Assembly: GCF_900290195.1 (NCBI RefSeq)
Contig: NZ_OLMF01000004.1
Location: 609,501 to 673,500, forward strand
DNA: 64,000 nt
Origin: Anaerococcus marasmi
Lineage (GTDB): Bacteria; Bacillota; Clostridia; Tissierellales; Peptoniphilaceae
Direction: 5' to 3'
Shown here: in pieces, positions 8,123 through 17,403 of the stretch
Position numbering within the stretch: position 1 is the stretch's first letter
Layout: each line of letters begins with the position of its first letter
Made by a program: the position numbers and the translations under genes
The notes under the pieces: generated by a model
Database searches by the model: none
What the model was told of the DNA's origin: nothing
What the model saw: the letters and a program-made list of their open reading frames with translations, nothing else

Positions 8123-8899
8123 TTATTTCTTCCCAATATTAATCACAGAATCCAAACAAAGCTCTAGGGCAAAGGCGAAAGAATCCTCGGCCCAGTTTCT
8201 CTGATCGTAATTATGGGGGTCAGATAGGGTATCTGCAGTAAAAAGAATCTCGCCCCAAATCACATCCCTAAAACTTGCTACAGCAGCAAGGGAGGCACAT
8301 TCCATCTCGACAACTTGGCATCCTTCTTCTATCCTATATTTGACAAAATCTTTAGTCTCTCTGTAAAATCCATCTGTAGTCCAAGTTGTAGTTTCTACAT
8401 ATGAAATCCCTCTTTCAAACAAAGCTGATCTTATAGAAGAAATCGCCCTCTTGTCTACATCTATAAATCTAGAGCCAGCCTTATAATGATAGCTTGCTCC
8501 CTCATCTCTCAGGGCCCTTGTTGGAATAAAAAAGACTCCCTCATCTATATCGATTAGGGATCCGCAGCTTCCAGCAGATATAATCTCCCTTACCCCATAG
8601 GATATAAGCCAATCCATAAATTGGGCGGCCGCCGCTGAACCAACAGGAGCCTGGGCAAAAGCTACTTCCTCTCCCTTATAGTCTATTACATAGACTGGAT
8701 AGACCTTGGTAGCTGATACAAACTCAGAAACCTTGATAGCCTTATTATTTGCTGCATACTCATCTATATGATTAGATAGAAAGGCGTAGACACATTTTCT
8801 AGGAAGCTTTAGGTCAAGGTCTTCATGATTAGGGTTTATAACTGCATCCTTCCTATCATCAAATTCTAAAATAGGAAATTCATTTTTAAATAAAGTCAT
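8123..8899 (-). CDS. Nucleoside phosphorylase (PNP/uridine phosphorylase superfamily)
   Basis: Reversible phosphorolysis of a nucleoside to base and ribose-1-phosphate. Family signs: the phosphate-binding GSAAAAQF segment near residue 87, AGSCGSL near residue 110, the substrate-binding VEMECASL near 198, and a late TADTLSD stretch. The length of 258 fits hexameric phosphorylases. Which nucleoside it uses cannot be read from the sequence; uridine phosphorylase-like members are closest in feel. The ATG at 8899 is preceded by AGAGG. A decayed acetyltransferase lies directly upstream, so it may be transcribed from within that remnant or from further right. Confidence 0.85.
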   Translation of the reverse strand: MTLFKNEFPILEFDDRKDAVINPNHEDLDLKLPRKCVYAFLSNHIDEYAANNKAIKVSEFVSATKVYPVYVIDYKGEEVAFAQAPVGSAAAAQFMDWLISYGVREIISAGSCGSLIDIDEGVFFIPTRALRDEGASYHYKAGSRFIDVDKRAISSIRSALFERGISYVETTTWTTDGFYRETKDFVKYRIEEGCQVVEMECASLAAVASFRDVIWGEILFTADTLSDPHNYDQRNWAEDSFAFALELCLDSVINIGKK

Positions 8900-8909
8900 A
8901 TGAAACCTC

Positions 8910-9119
8910 TTATATTTTCTTAGTATTTTTCCCGTAAGCTCTCTTACGGAAGGCTTCTTTTACAAATCTTCCTTCTAAATATCCTACAGGAGAAAAATCA
9001 GTTTCTCCAAAATAATCATATCTATAATCTTTTCCAATTCTATGAGGTCATCGCTATCTCAAATATCCTTAGCCAATTTAGCTAAATTCATACTATCTTT
9101 ATCGCTTTCTTCATGTATC
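8910..9119 (-). pseudogene. Remnant of a GNAT (AAC(6')-like) acetyltransferase
   Basis: Minus-strand translation gives a coherent but broken protein: EIHEESDKDSMNLAKLAKDI, a stop, DSDDLIELEKII, then after a frame change DYFGETDFSPVGYLEG, RFVKEAFRKRAYG and a stop. SPVGYLEG followed by a ...V...FRKR segment matches the acetyl-CoA-binding start of AAC(6')-type acetyltransferases, but the middle and C-terminal parts are missing. At least one nonsense change and one frameshift are present. It lies between an intact GNAT gene and the nucleoside phosphorylase. The family assignment comes from a short motif only. Confidence 0.5.
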
Positions 9120-9635
9120 TCATAGCTTAATCTCGTATCTATAGGTCTTTTTTACTTCTCTACTTCCTTTTTTTATGAAGGTATCTTCACTTACAATCTT
9201 TCCAGCACATTTTTCTGCAACACGTCTTGATGCCATATTATCTTGATTAACAATAATACTTACTTTTCTAGCTCCTTTTTCCCTGGCGTATGATATAAGA
9301 GCCTGGGCAATTTCTGTAGCATAACCCTTATTCCATAGGGACTTGTGGACACAATAAGCAATATCGTATGTATCTCCCCCATCTGCTAAAAGAAAACTAC
9401 AAGTGCCTACTCTTTTTTTACTTTCTTTAGATATTGGGATAAGGTAGGCGCAATCCGGATCATTTTCTAATTCTTCAAGCTCTTTTATATATTCCATATC
9501 TACATCTCCCTTAGCTTCATCTGGGAGGTACTCGCCCATCTCGGGATCATTCCATATTTGATAAGCCCAATAGGCGTCTTCTTTCAAAAAACTTCTGATA
9601 ATAAGCCTTGGACTTTCTATTGATTCTATTTTCAT
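9120..9635 (-). CDS. GNAT family N-acetyltransferase, RimJ/RimL type
   Basis: A 171-residue acetyl-CoA-dependent acetyltransferase. It opens with the RimJ/L pattern ESPRLIIRSFLKEDAYWAY, followed by an IWNDPEMGEYL segment, GTCSF, the YCVHKSLWNKGYATEI motif that contains the acetyl-CoA loop (W-x-K-G-Y-A-T), and NMASRRVAEK at the end of the core. Full length. The substrate, whether a ribosomal protein N-terminus or a small molecule, cannot be told. It lies next to a decayed acetyltransferase of a different subfamily, so this spot may be a turnover site for accessory genes. Confidence 0.87.
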   Translation of the reverse strand: MKIESIESPRLIIRSFLKEDAYWAYQIWNDPEMGEYLPDEAKGDVDMEYIKELEELENDPDCAYLIPISKESKKRVGTCSFLLADGGDTYDIAYCVHKSLWNKGYATEIAQALISYAREKGARKVSIIVNQDNMASRRVAEKCAGKIVSEDTFIKKGSREVKKTYRYEIKL

Positions 9636-9715
9636 AATCTATCCTTTATTTAATTTGATAATTTATGTGATTTACCCTGACTATGAATGTTACACTATTT
9701 ACATAGGTCATATAT

Positions 9716-10483
9716 TCACGATTTTTTATTCTTACTTACCACAAACCTACACTTAGGAAAGTTAGAGCATCCTATGAATTTCCCATATTTTCCTTCTCTT
9801 TCAACGAGATTTCCGCCGCATTTTGGGCAGATGTTTGCTTTAATCTTTTCTTCACTTTCCTTTTTGACTTTCTTAATCTCCCTAGTATGGGCGAAGTCGG
9901 TCTGGTTGGATTTGTTCTTCTCTAGGATTTCTGTTATCTTTCCTATATCTTCTTTGCCAATGACTTCTTCTCTCGAAAGATCTTTGATTGCCTCACTTAC
10001 ATATCTTATTTTGCAGACCTTAGCCTTAGTCACTTCGATTGAGTCAATATTGGCCTCTCCAGAAAAGGCGATTATCGAATGATAGGTCATCTCAGGGTAT
10101 GTATCGTTTAGGATATCTTCGATTGCTCTTATATGGGCGTAGTTTTGGAAAATTGGATTCATAAAATTATTTTTCTGATTGGATAAGTATTGAGTCCAGG
10201 TGCGAGACTTCTCCTTGCCGTAAATCTTACCCTTGTAGGCCTTGGTCTCTATGACAAATATTCCAAAAGTCGAAATAACTATATGGTCTATCTGGGTTGA
10301 GCTAGTACTTCCTCCCATATTATTAAGCTTAATATCGTGGATAATCCTATATTTTTCCTTATCTAAGCCCTTTAGCATATAAGCTACTGCAAGTTCCCCT
10401 ATATCTCCCTTAAACTTAGCCCTAAATAAAGTAAGGGCCAAAATAACCACAAGAAAAAATTCGATTACTCTTTCCCAGTCCAT
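9716..10483 (-). CDS. NERD-domain nuclease-like protein with topoisomerase-type zinc finger
   Basis: 255 residues. One N-terminal membrane helix (residues 7-22), then a NERD domain (about 28-140) with GDIGELAVAYML, the core SSTQIDHIVIS, and GIFVIETKAYKGKIYG; the D...E-x-K arrangement resembles restriction-nuclease folds. At the C-terminus, CPKCGGNLVEREGKYGKFIG and CSNFPKCRF form a topoisomerase I-type zinc ribbon. Known NERD proteins are of unclear role, often membrane-tethered. It has its own promoter region facing the ISL3 element. No partner gene suggests a defence system. Function beyond possible DNA binding or cleavage is unknown. Confidence 0.85.
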   Translation of the reverse strand: MDWERVIEFFLVVILALTLFRAKFKGDIGELAVAYMLKGLDKEKYRIIHDIKLNNMGGSTSSTQIDHIVISTFGIFVIETKAYKGKIYGKEKSRTWTQYLSNQKNNFMNPIFQNYAHIRAIEDILNDTYPEMTYHSIIAFSGEANIDSIEVTKAKVCKIRYVSEAIKDLSREEVIGKEDIGKITEILEKNKSNQTDFAHTREIKKVKKESEEKIKANICPKCGGNLVEREGKYGKFIGCSNFPKCRFVVSKNKKS

Positions 10484-10622
10484 ATGATCCTCCTTATTTT
10501 TGATTATAATAATTATATCACAAATTACTTTCTTCTAGGAAATTCTATTTAACAATTTATAATATAAAAAAAGGCTCTTTGTCAAATCGTGTTGGTAAAT
10601 AAAAATCAACCGAATTTTTAAT

Positions 10623-10646
10623 CAGGGATAGAAATTTCTATCCCTG
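10623..10646. terminator. Hairpin at the 3' end of the ISL3 transposase
   Basis: Perfect stem CAGGGATAG / CTATCCCTG around AAATTT, with TTTTT after it on the plus strand only. It starts six bases past the transposase stop. It may block transcription entering the element from the left as well as end the transposase message. Confidence 0.6.
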
Positions 10647-10651
10647 AATTT

Positions 10652-11920
10652 TTAACTAGCTAATAAATTTCTTGTGATAAATATTCTTGTTCTAAAATCA
10701 GCAAAATTCCTGTAGCCAAAAGCTATCCTCTTTAATACTTTTATGAAGTTGTTAATCCCCTCAATAGGTCCATTAGAATAATCATAAATAAATGAGTTCT
10801 TGATAAAATCTAGGTAATAATAACAAGTATCTATTGATGTTCTCATCCTATCACTAACTTTATCCTTGAAGTAATTTAAATGAAATTTAAATAATTCAAA
10901 ATCCTTCTTCTCAATATCCTCTCTTAAGCATTGGTAACAGTCATAAGTATTCTTTAAAGCCTTATCAACATCAAGACTAATATCGACAATATCCTCATCA
11001 GAAACAAACTTACCAGGAAAATGAATACGCTTAAAAAAATGAATAGAATCAAGGAGTTTGTATGGTTTTAAGAAATGTTTCCAATATTTTTTAAGTCTTT
11101 TGTATTTAATATTGCTTGTAGAATATTCCTTCATCGTGTCAATCCTTGTATGGTTAAAAGAGTTTGTAAATAGTTTTACGATATGGAACCTATCAATGAT
11201 AATTTCTGCATTAACAAACAGTTCTTTAATGAGTGATATATAGGGACTGTACATATCAATGCATATGGTCTTGACCTTATCTCTAACATACCTAGGGTAG
11301 CATAAAAAATATTTATTTAGGGAATATAGCTGTCTATTCTCTACAATATCAATTACTTTGTGATTATCTGAATTTAGATATATGAAGCTCATAGCTCCTT
11401 TAGCATATTTGGTTGATTTGAACTCATCAAATGATAGGTGTTTTGGTAGATAAGAAAAGTCCACATTGAATTCATTATCATACTTAGCCATAAATCTAGC
11501 AACTGTAGTTGTAGATATGTAATTATTAGCAGATATATCTTTCATAGATAGCTTTTTTGTTAAACTAGAAAGAACATGTCTTTTAACCTGATTAGAAATA
11601 TTACAATACTTATCGACTATATTAGATTCAAGTAAGAAATATTTATTGCACGATTTACAGAACATCTTCTGCTTATTCAAGTCAATTAAAATAGGATGAT
11701 CACCTGCTCTGGAGCATCTTACAGTAGATGATTTAAAGCCGTATTTAATTAGATTATGGTTAGAGCCACAATGAGGGCAAACTTGGTCAGAATATTCTAA
11801 TTTAGCTGTTAGAATTGTATATGTTACACCCTTAATAACTTTGTGGTGTATTCCATCAGAAAAATTAAGATTTTCATCTTTGATATTTAGTAAATTTGTA
11901 ATAAAATAGTTGTTAGACAT
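10652..11920 (-). CDS. ISL3-family transposase
   Basis: 422-residue DDE transposase that catalyses cut-and-paste movement of the surrounding element. The N-terminus has the typical zinc-binding half (CPHCGSNH near residue 48, then CKSCNKYF near 93), next a helix-turn-helix (KDISANNYISTTTVARF near 145), then the catalytic domain with LSFDEFKSTK (first Asp), CIDMYSPYISLIKELF (second) and the late GPIEGINNFIKVLKR containing the catalytic Glu. No frameshift or stop interrupts it. The ribosome site is GGAG before ATG 11920. Confidence 0.93.
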   Translation of the reverse strand: MSNNYFITNLLNIKDENLNFSDGIHHKVIKGVTYTILTAKLEYSDQVCPHCGSNHNLIKYGFKSSTVRCSRAGDHPILIDLNKQKMFCKSCNKYFLLESNIVDKYCNISNQVKRHVLSSLTKKLSMKDISANNYISTTTVARFMAKYDNEFNVDFSYLPKHLSFDEFKSTKYAKGAMSFIYLNSDNHKVIDIVENRQLYSLNKYFLCYPRYVRDKVKTICIDMYSPYISLIKELFVNAEIIIDRFHIVKLFTNSFNHTRIDTMKEYSTSNIKYKRLKKYWKHFLKPYKLLDSIHFFKRIHFPGKFVSDEDIVDISLDVDKALKNTYDCYQCLREDIEKKDFELFKFHLNYFKDKVSDRMRTSIDTCYYYLDFIKNSFIYDYSNGPIEGINNFIKVLKRIAFGYRNFADFRTRIFITRNLLAS

Positions 11921-11998
11921 ATTTAATCTCCTTTTTTTGATTGTGGTGATTTAATTATAAGGTAAATGATTAAATATGTCTTCTTTTTTTTTACAAAA

Positions 11999-12043
11999 AA
12001 ATCGTACTGACAGAAGTATCATTTACTTCTACAAACACGATTT
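11999..12043 (-). other. Hairpin forming the right end of the ISL3 element
   Basis: Minus strand AAATCG...AGAAGTA..TACTTCT...CGATTT followed by a T run, that is, terminator-like. It overlaps the terminal inverted repeat and strongly resembles the surface-protein terminator at 12055-12100 (same AAATCGT...CGATTTTTT frame). Confidence 0.5.
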
Positions 12044-12054
12044 ATTATAGACCC

Positions 12055-12100
12055 TAAAAAATCGCACCAGCAAAAGCGTTAACTTTCACTGATACGATTT
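12055..12100 (-). terminator. Terminator of the large surface protein gene
   Basis: Minus strand symmetrical hairpin AAATCG-CAG-AAAG / CTTT-CTG-CGATTT, each block separated by short mismatches, then TTTTTTA. The ISL3 insertion target is this T run. Confidence 0.8.
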
Positions 12101-12116
12101 GATAATGAGCTATTTA

Positions 12117-15100
12117 TTATTTTTTCTTCTTTTTCTTTGATGCAAATAGGGCTGATGTAGCGCCTAAGAAGGTAAGAAGTACACCACTTGTATCGCTAAC
12201 GCCTGTTTTTGGAGCACGCTTTGATTTATTCTCTTTTTGTGCTTCTTTAGCTTTCTCAGATTTCTTTGGAACAAAGTCAATTTTTACTCCCCCGTCCTTC
12301 TTATTTGGTTTTTCAGATTTGTCAGGAGTCTCTGTTTTGTCAGGACTTTCTGGCTTCTCTGGTTTTGGATCTTCAGGCTTTTCAGGATTTCCTGGCTCAT
12401 TAGGTTTTTCTGGTTTGCCTGGGTCTGGGTTTGGCTCTGGTTTTTCTCCATCACCTGGCTTGCCTGGTTCTGGATCTTTTGGATCTTCTGGCTTACCTGG
12501 GTCTGGATCCTTTGGATCTTCTGGTTTGCCTGGTTCTGGATCTGGATTTGGTTCCGGATCTGGGTTTGGTTCTGGATCTGGATCTGGATTTGGTTCCGGA
12601 TCTGGATCTGGATCTGGATTTGGTTCCGGATTTGGATCTGGTTTTGGATCCGGATTTGGTTCCGGATCTGGATCTGGATTTGGTTCCGGATCTGGATCTG
12701 GATTTGGTTCCGGATTTGGTTCCGGATCTGGATCTGGATCTGGATCTGGTTCCGGATCTGGATTTGGTTCCGGATCTGGATCTGGCTTTGGTTCCGGATT
12801 TGGTTCTGGATCTGGATCTGGGTTTGGTTCTGGATCTGGATCTGGGTTTGGTTCTGGATCTGGGTTTGGTTCTGGATCTGGATCTGGGTTTGGTTCTGGA
12901 TTTGGATTTGGATTTGGATTTGGATTTACTGGTGGGATTTCACAGACATTCTTTGTTCCGATTTCTATAATCTTATCTTGTTTTTCTGTGATTGTCTTAG
13001 TAGTTCTATCTACTTCCTTACTATTTTCTATCTTAACAGTAGTTTCTGTTTTTCCTACGATTCCCTCTTGAAGTACATTAGTCTTTCCAGCCTCTAGATT
13101 TGGGTTTTCTCTAATGATGATGTCGTAAGCTTTTTCGCTTTCGAACGTGAATTCGCCATCAGTCTTAGAACCATACTCAACAACCTTGTTTGTTGGCTCA
13201 ACTCTTTCTTCTGTAACTTCAAGCTTACCAGTTTCCTTGTTAAATGTAGTAGTATACTTTACATATCCCTTAGAACCTTCTTCGATGACTTTTTGTTCGC
13301 CTTCTTTAAGCTCTGGATTGTGTCTGTATTCTGTATCGTGTCCAAGTTCAGTTTCCTTAACAACTGGTTTTATACCAATTCTAACAACTCTATCTTCTTT
13401 TTCAGTGATAGTTTCAGTTGTTTCTGTTGGATCGCCAACTGGCTTAGAGTCCTTAACCTTTTGAGTGATAGTTACTTCTTCTTTTCCTAATTTACCTTCT
13501 TTTTCTATGATTTGGCTACCTGCTTCTAGGTTTTCGTCATAGATTACCTTAGTATCAAAAGGAATGTCTCTTTCGACTTTCTTTGTGATTTCACCTTCAC
13601 TTGGTTTTCTACCAATCTTAATTACTCTATCAACAGGATCTTTTGTTGTCTTGAATTTACCTTCTTTAACTTCAATAACCTTACCATCTTTGATTACGAT
13701 AGTGTTGGTTCTTTCAGCTTCCCCTGGTGAACCTTCACTCACAACTTTTTCTTCGCCTGGTTCTAAGGAATCGTCATACTCATATCTAGTTTCAAAAGGT
13801 AATTCTTTCTTTTCAACTATATCGTGAGTTCCGTCGTTTGTTCCTTTTCCTACTTGGATAAGAGCATCTTCAGGTGCTTCTTCTGTTACTGTTGGTTCGC
13901 CATCAATTTGAGAGTTCTTGATATTCCAACTTGTAGTTCTTGTTCCAACCTTACCAGGTTTTGCAATCCTGTATTCGCCCTTCTTTAGGTCGTCTACATA
14001 CTCAACCTTGTAGTCAAATGGAATTTCTTCCTTGTGTTCTACCTTACCTTCGGTATTTCTACCTACCTTGATGATTTTCTTTGTAGGAGCTTTAGTTTCA
14101 GTAAACTCGCCTTCTTCAGTCTTTGTTACCTTGCCATCCTCAATTGTAAGGTTAATATCTCTTTTCTTTTCTCCTGGTGCTCCTTCTTGAGTTACTTTAG
14201 TTTCACCTGGTGCTAAGCTGTCGTCAAACTGAATTTCAGTTTCAAATGGAATTTCAACTTTTTCTTCAATCTTGTGAGTTCCGTCATTAACGCCTTCACC
14301 AACGTGGATTACACGGTTTGTTGCCTCTTTTATAAGCACTTCATTAGTCTTTGTTACTTTAGAATCTTCGATGGTGTAGGTTACCTTCTTAGATCCTTTT
14401 TCACCTTCGGTGATAACTTTGATTTCACCTTTTTTAAGATTTGGATCTTTTTCTACTATAGTTTCGAATGGAATTTCTTCAGTCTTTTCAATAGAACCAT
14501 TTGTACCATAAGCCACAAATTGGACTTCTGTTTGTTTTGTTCCAGCTTCAACCGGGTCTCCATTTTCATCTTCTTCATAGTAGTGAGCTATTACAGGTAC
14601 ATTTAATAAGGCTCCGTCAATTGACTGGCCATCCTTGGCATTTGGAACTGTTGCAGTTACCTTACCTGTGGTTTCATCTATAGATACATTCCAAACATTA
14701 CCTTTATCGTCTGTATAGGTGTCTGATTCTAGGGTGAACTTGCCTGGTCTTCTGTTGTACCTATCTTCTTCATTTAGGATAACATCTGAAGAAAGAACGT
14801 CTCCTTCTTTACCTGCCTTGGCATTGTAACGTGGGGTCATGTTTGCTTTTTCTTCAATTACGAAATAAGCATTAACATCTTCTGTTATATCTTCATTTGG
14901 TTTTTGAGGATCTTTATAGTGGGCTATAACTGGTACTGTAAGTTTCTCACCACCGTCAAAGTCTTCTGGGTTTACTGGCTTAGCTGTAACCTCTCCTGTA
15001 GTTTCATCAACAGATACAGTCCATTTATTTCCCTTATCATCTGTCGCTAACTTATTGCCAGCTTCATCAGTTTCTAAGTCATCTGGAAGAGTATAATGAT

Positions 15101-17102
15101 CTGGTTTTATTCTCTTGGTATCATCTGGAACTTCTGCAGGTGATGTTTGTTTGTTCATTGGGTAGTTTACTTTAGTTTCATACTCTGGTCTGATGTAGGT
15201 TGATTCTTGTACTACAAAGTGGAACCAGTGGACGTCTTTTGATCCGTTTGTATAAGTGTACTCTATAGGAATAGCTATAAAGTCTCCTGCCTTAGCAGAC
15301 TTTGGAGGAGTTATGGTGAAGTTTGAAATATCACCCTTTGATAATTCAACCTTCCATTGGTCTTCTTCTGCCTTACCTTCATTTTCACGATTTATAAAGT
15401 CCATGATAAGCTTACCAGAAGCTTCTCCCCTGCTTTCAGCACCGTTCATATCATCTGCAGACTTATCTGTATCTTTTGGATTTTCTGGCTCTACTATTCC
15501 AACCTTAAATGGAGTACCTGGTTTTACAGCAGATGATGTTATCTTTGATGTAATATCACCATTACCATCCTTGAAGGTTTGGTCGTAATATCTTGTGTCA
15601 TCTAGGTTTAGCTTAAAATTACCGATTAGGTTGTAGTGGTCATAACGGTCGATACCTTGCTTGTCGATTGTAACATTAGTACCCTTGTGGTTGATGTCGG
15701 CAGTCCCTGCACCTGTTTCTACATAAGTTCCTGTTTCACCAAATTCATCTGGTGTTCCAGCAATTTTTCTAAATTCTTCAGCTGTTCTTGGACGAGCAAA
15801 GAATTTAACGTCTAGGTTTTGGAGCGCCTTGTAGTCAGCTTGGTTAAAGATAGAGTTTTCATTTATAACTGTCTTGCCATTTTTATCCTTTGTTAGGGCA
15901 CCTTCTGGCAATTTGATGTGGATGTTGCCATCCTCTGCTATATAGGCACTTGCTCCCGGAACAATTTCTCCTGTTACAGGATTATAAACTTGACCTACTA
16001 GTCTCTCTTTGGCATTTTCGTCCATATTATCAACCTTAATACCTGTATCTATATCTTGACCTTGGACAAAATATTTTTGGGTTGGATCATAGTTTTTTGT
16101 ATTAAGTTTTAGTTCCTTAAGGATGTCATTTTCATTTGGCCATGGGTTTACCTTGTAGCCTACAGCAAAGCTACTTCCAAAAAACTTAACTCCTGGATTA
16201 TCTTGAGTGTAATTATCCTTAAAACCAAAGGATGTGGAAGGATTATCTTTGTTATTAATATGCTTTAGGGTTTCTTCGCTGGCATAGTAGTTTAGGTTTT
16301 TTTGTCGTCCAGCTTCAGTCACTTCTCCATTTTCATTTGGCTTGTATGTTACATTAGGAGAGTCAGAAGTCAACTTATCTCCCTCACCCATCATTGGCTT
16401 ATCCCCAGCATCTACAGGAACACGACCGGAATCCGTTACATAAACCCTAGTATAAGTCCTTTGACCAGTCTTCTTATCTATAGTGACTTGGTAACCATAT
16501 TCAGTCTTGCTAGGTGATGATGCTGATGGATTTTTTGTTTCAAATTTAAAACCATCTTTTTCTACCTTCTCATCAGTTTTGCCTAAAGCCTGATTTGTAT
16601 CTCCTGGTTGGAGGTCAGTTTCCTTGTAACGTTCAGATCCACTGTAGTCCTTAATTATTTCTTCATCTTTAGAATAATTAAGCTCACCACTAGAAGTGGC
16701 TGCTAGGGCGACAGGCTCAGCAAGGTCAGCTACTTTTAGCTTGGGCATACTAAAAACTTCTGCCTCATCCTCACTTGCTTCAGTACTTATTTCCTCTTTA
16801 TTTTCCCTATCAGATGCTATATCTTCTTCTTGGCCTTCATCGATTTTTTCTTCTTCTATATCAGTATTCTTGCCTTCATTGAGCTTGTCTTGGACCTCTA
16901 GCTCCTCTGACACTGCTTTAGCGGCTTCATCGATCTGATCGTTTTCGATTATCTCAGATGTCGCAGCCTCCGTGTCAGCATAAACAGGGTTTGCATTTCC
17001 CATTAGTCCAAAACCACCAACAATGATTGAAGCTCCAAGGAGGGCTTTCTTGATTGATTCGTTGGATAAAGGAATCACAAATTTATTCTTCTTGTTATTC
17101 AT
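12117..17102 (-). CDS. Giant G5-repeat cell-wall protein with Pro-Asp-Pro-Glu stalk and sortase signal
   Basis: About 1,661 residues. Signal peptide in residues 1-43 ending NPVYA, an acidic stretch, a large N-terminal region (roughly 130-650), several Rib-like segments (pattern ...[13 protein letters not shown]...), then seven G5-like repeats (about 870-1385; each opens like EIPFETxxxxDxxLxxGE and closes near KxxNRVIxVG), a stalk of PDPEPNPDP repeats (about 1390-1515), a Lys/Pro-rich part and the C-terminal APKTG sorting signal with hydrophobic segment and KKKKKK tail. G5 domains in known proteins bind N-acetylglucosamine-containing glycans or zinc, often in adhesion or biofilm. The start at 17102 follows GGAG. 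The extreme base bias of the stalk creates long shadow frames on the other strand. Likely an adhesin; ligand unknown. Confidence 0.9.
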   Translation of the reverse strand: MNNKKNKFVIPLSNESIKKALLGASIIVGGFGLMGNANPVYADTEAATSEIIENDQIDEAAKAVSEELEVQDKLNEGKNTDIEEEKIDEGQEEDIASDRENKEEISTEASEDEAEVFSMPKLKVADLAEPVALAATSSGELNYSKDEEIIKDYSGSERYKETDLQPGDTNQALGKTDEKVEKDGFKFETKNPSASSPSKTEYGYQVTIDKKTGQRTYTRVYVTDSGRVPVDAGDKPMMGEGDKLTSDSPNVTYKPNENGEVTEAGRQKNLNYYASEETLKHINNKDNPSTSFGFKDNYTQDNPGVKFFGSSFAVGYKVNPWPNENDILKELKLNTKNYDPTQKYFVQGQDIDTGIKVDNMDENAKERLVGQVYNPVTGEIVPGASAYIAEDGNIHIKLPEGALTKDKNGKTVINENSIFNQADYKALQNLDVKFFARPRTAEEFRKIAGTPDEFGETGTYVETGAGTADINHKGTNVTIDKQGIDRYDHYNLIGNFKLNLDDTRYYDQTFKDGNGDITSKITSSAVKPGTPFKVGIVEPENPKDTDKSADDMNGAESRGEASGKLIMDFINRENEGKAEEDQWKVELSKGDISNFTITPPKSAKAGDFIAIPIEYTYTNGSKDVHWFHFVVQESTYIRPEYETKVNYPMNKQTSPAEVPDDTKRIKPDHYTLPDDLETDEAGNKLATDDKGNKWTVSVDETTGEVTAKPVNPEDFDGGEKLTVPVIAHYKDPQKPNEDITEDVNAYFVIEEKANMTPRYNAKAGKEGDVLSSDVILNEEDRYNRRPGKFTLESDTYTDDKGNVWNVSIDETTGKVTATVPNAKDGQSIDGALLNVPVIAHYYEEDENGDPVEAGTKQTEVQFVAYGTNGSIEKTEEIPFETIVEKDPNLKKGEIKVITEGEKGSKKVTYTIEDSKVTKTNEVLIKEATNRVIHVGEGVNDGTHKIEEKVEIPFETEIQFDDSLAPGETKVTQEGAPGEKKRDINLTIEDGKVTKTEEGEFTETKAPTKKIIKVGRNTEGKVEHKEEIPFDYKVEYVDDLKKGEYRIAKPGKVGTRTTSWNIKNSQIDGEPTVTEEAPEDALIQVGKGTNDGTHDIVEKKELPFETRYEYDDSLEPGEEKVVSEGSPGEAERTNTIVIKDGKVIEVKEGKFKTTKDPVDRVIKIGRKPSEGEITKKVERDIPFDTKVIYDENLEAGSQIIEKEGKLGKEEVTITQKVKDSKPVGDPTETTETITEKEDRVVRIGIKPVVKETELGHDTEYRHNPELKEGEQKVIEEGSKGYVKYTTTFNKETGKLEVTEERVEPTNKVVEYGSKTDGEFTFESEKAYDIIIRENPNLEAGKTNVLQEGIVGKTETTVKIENSKEVDRTTKTITEKQDKIIEIGTKNVCEIPPVNPNPNPNPNPEPNPDPDPEPNPDPEPNPDPDPEPNPDPDPEPNPEPKPDPDPEPNPDPEPDPDPDPDPEPNPEPNPDPDPEPNPDPDPEPNPDPKPDPNPEPNPDPDPDPEPNPDPDPEPNPDPEPNPDPEPGKPEDPKDPDPGKPEDPKDPEPGKPGDGEKPEPNPDPGKPEKPNEPGNPEKPEDPKPEKPESPDKTETPDKSEKPNKKDGGVKIDFVPKKSEKAKEAQKENKSKRAPKTGVSDTSGVLLTFLGATSALFASKKKKKK

Positions 17103-17403
17103 ACTTATCTCCATTCTCTATTTTATAATTAGTATGTTGTTTTCTTATACTGCCTACATTATACCAATGTTTTCTACATAATCTATCCATTTTATCAAAT
17201 AATTGCATTTTTTTATAAATATTTTCTATTCTAAATATTAATCAAAGATTCTTAGATATTATCCCACTTAGATTCGCTCTAATATGTATAATAATTATAT
17301 TTTTCGATCTTTTTAGTTTTTTTATTTTCTTCTTCTAATATAGGCAAGACTTAATATAGATTTTTCTATAATTTAGGCTATAATCAAAACAACGGGAGGG
17401 CTT
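17103..17403. other. Divergent promoter region between surface protein and K+ channel
   Basis: About 300 AT-rich bases without a gene. It holds an extended -10 element for the surface protein (17158-17166) and, near 17379-17384, a TATAAT about 20 bases before the GGGAGG of the K+ channel gene. Nothing else stands out. Confidence 0.5.
17158..17166 (-). promoter_or_regulatory. Extended -10 promoter of the surface protein gene
   Basis: Minus strand TGGTATAAT, that is TG-N-TATAAT, with only a poor -35 at the usual distance. The leader would be about 45-50 bases long. Confidence 0.55.

Larger units (their letters stand above)
10573..12054 (-). mobile_element. ISL3-family insertion sequence
   Basis: About 1.48 kb, one transposase. 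The ends are imperfect inverted repeats: GGCTCTTTGTCAAATCGTGT at 10573 and, inverted from 12054, GGGTCTATAATAAATCGTGT. Flanks are TAAAAAAA (10565-10572) and TAAAAAAT (12055-12062), a near-perfect 8-bp target duplication, as known for ISL3. It sits in the T run of the terminator of the large surface protein gene. Both ends are present and the transposase is open, so it could still be active. Confidence 0.9.

Noticed and set aside
9716-12054. Defence island formed by the NERD protein and the mobile element
   Set aside because: No recognised defence partner (methylase, toxin, helicase, Cas) lies nearby; the association with the IS alone is not enough.
12237-13097. Long plus-strand ORFs rich in Trp/Ile/Phe, Gly/Ser or Asp/Leu opposite the surface-protein stalk
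   Set aside because: They mirror the repeated PDPEPNPDP codons of the minus-strand gene; composition is purely repeat-driven and no ribosome site fits.
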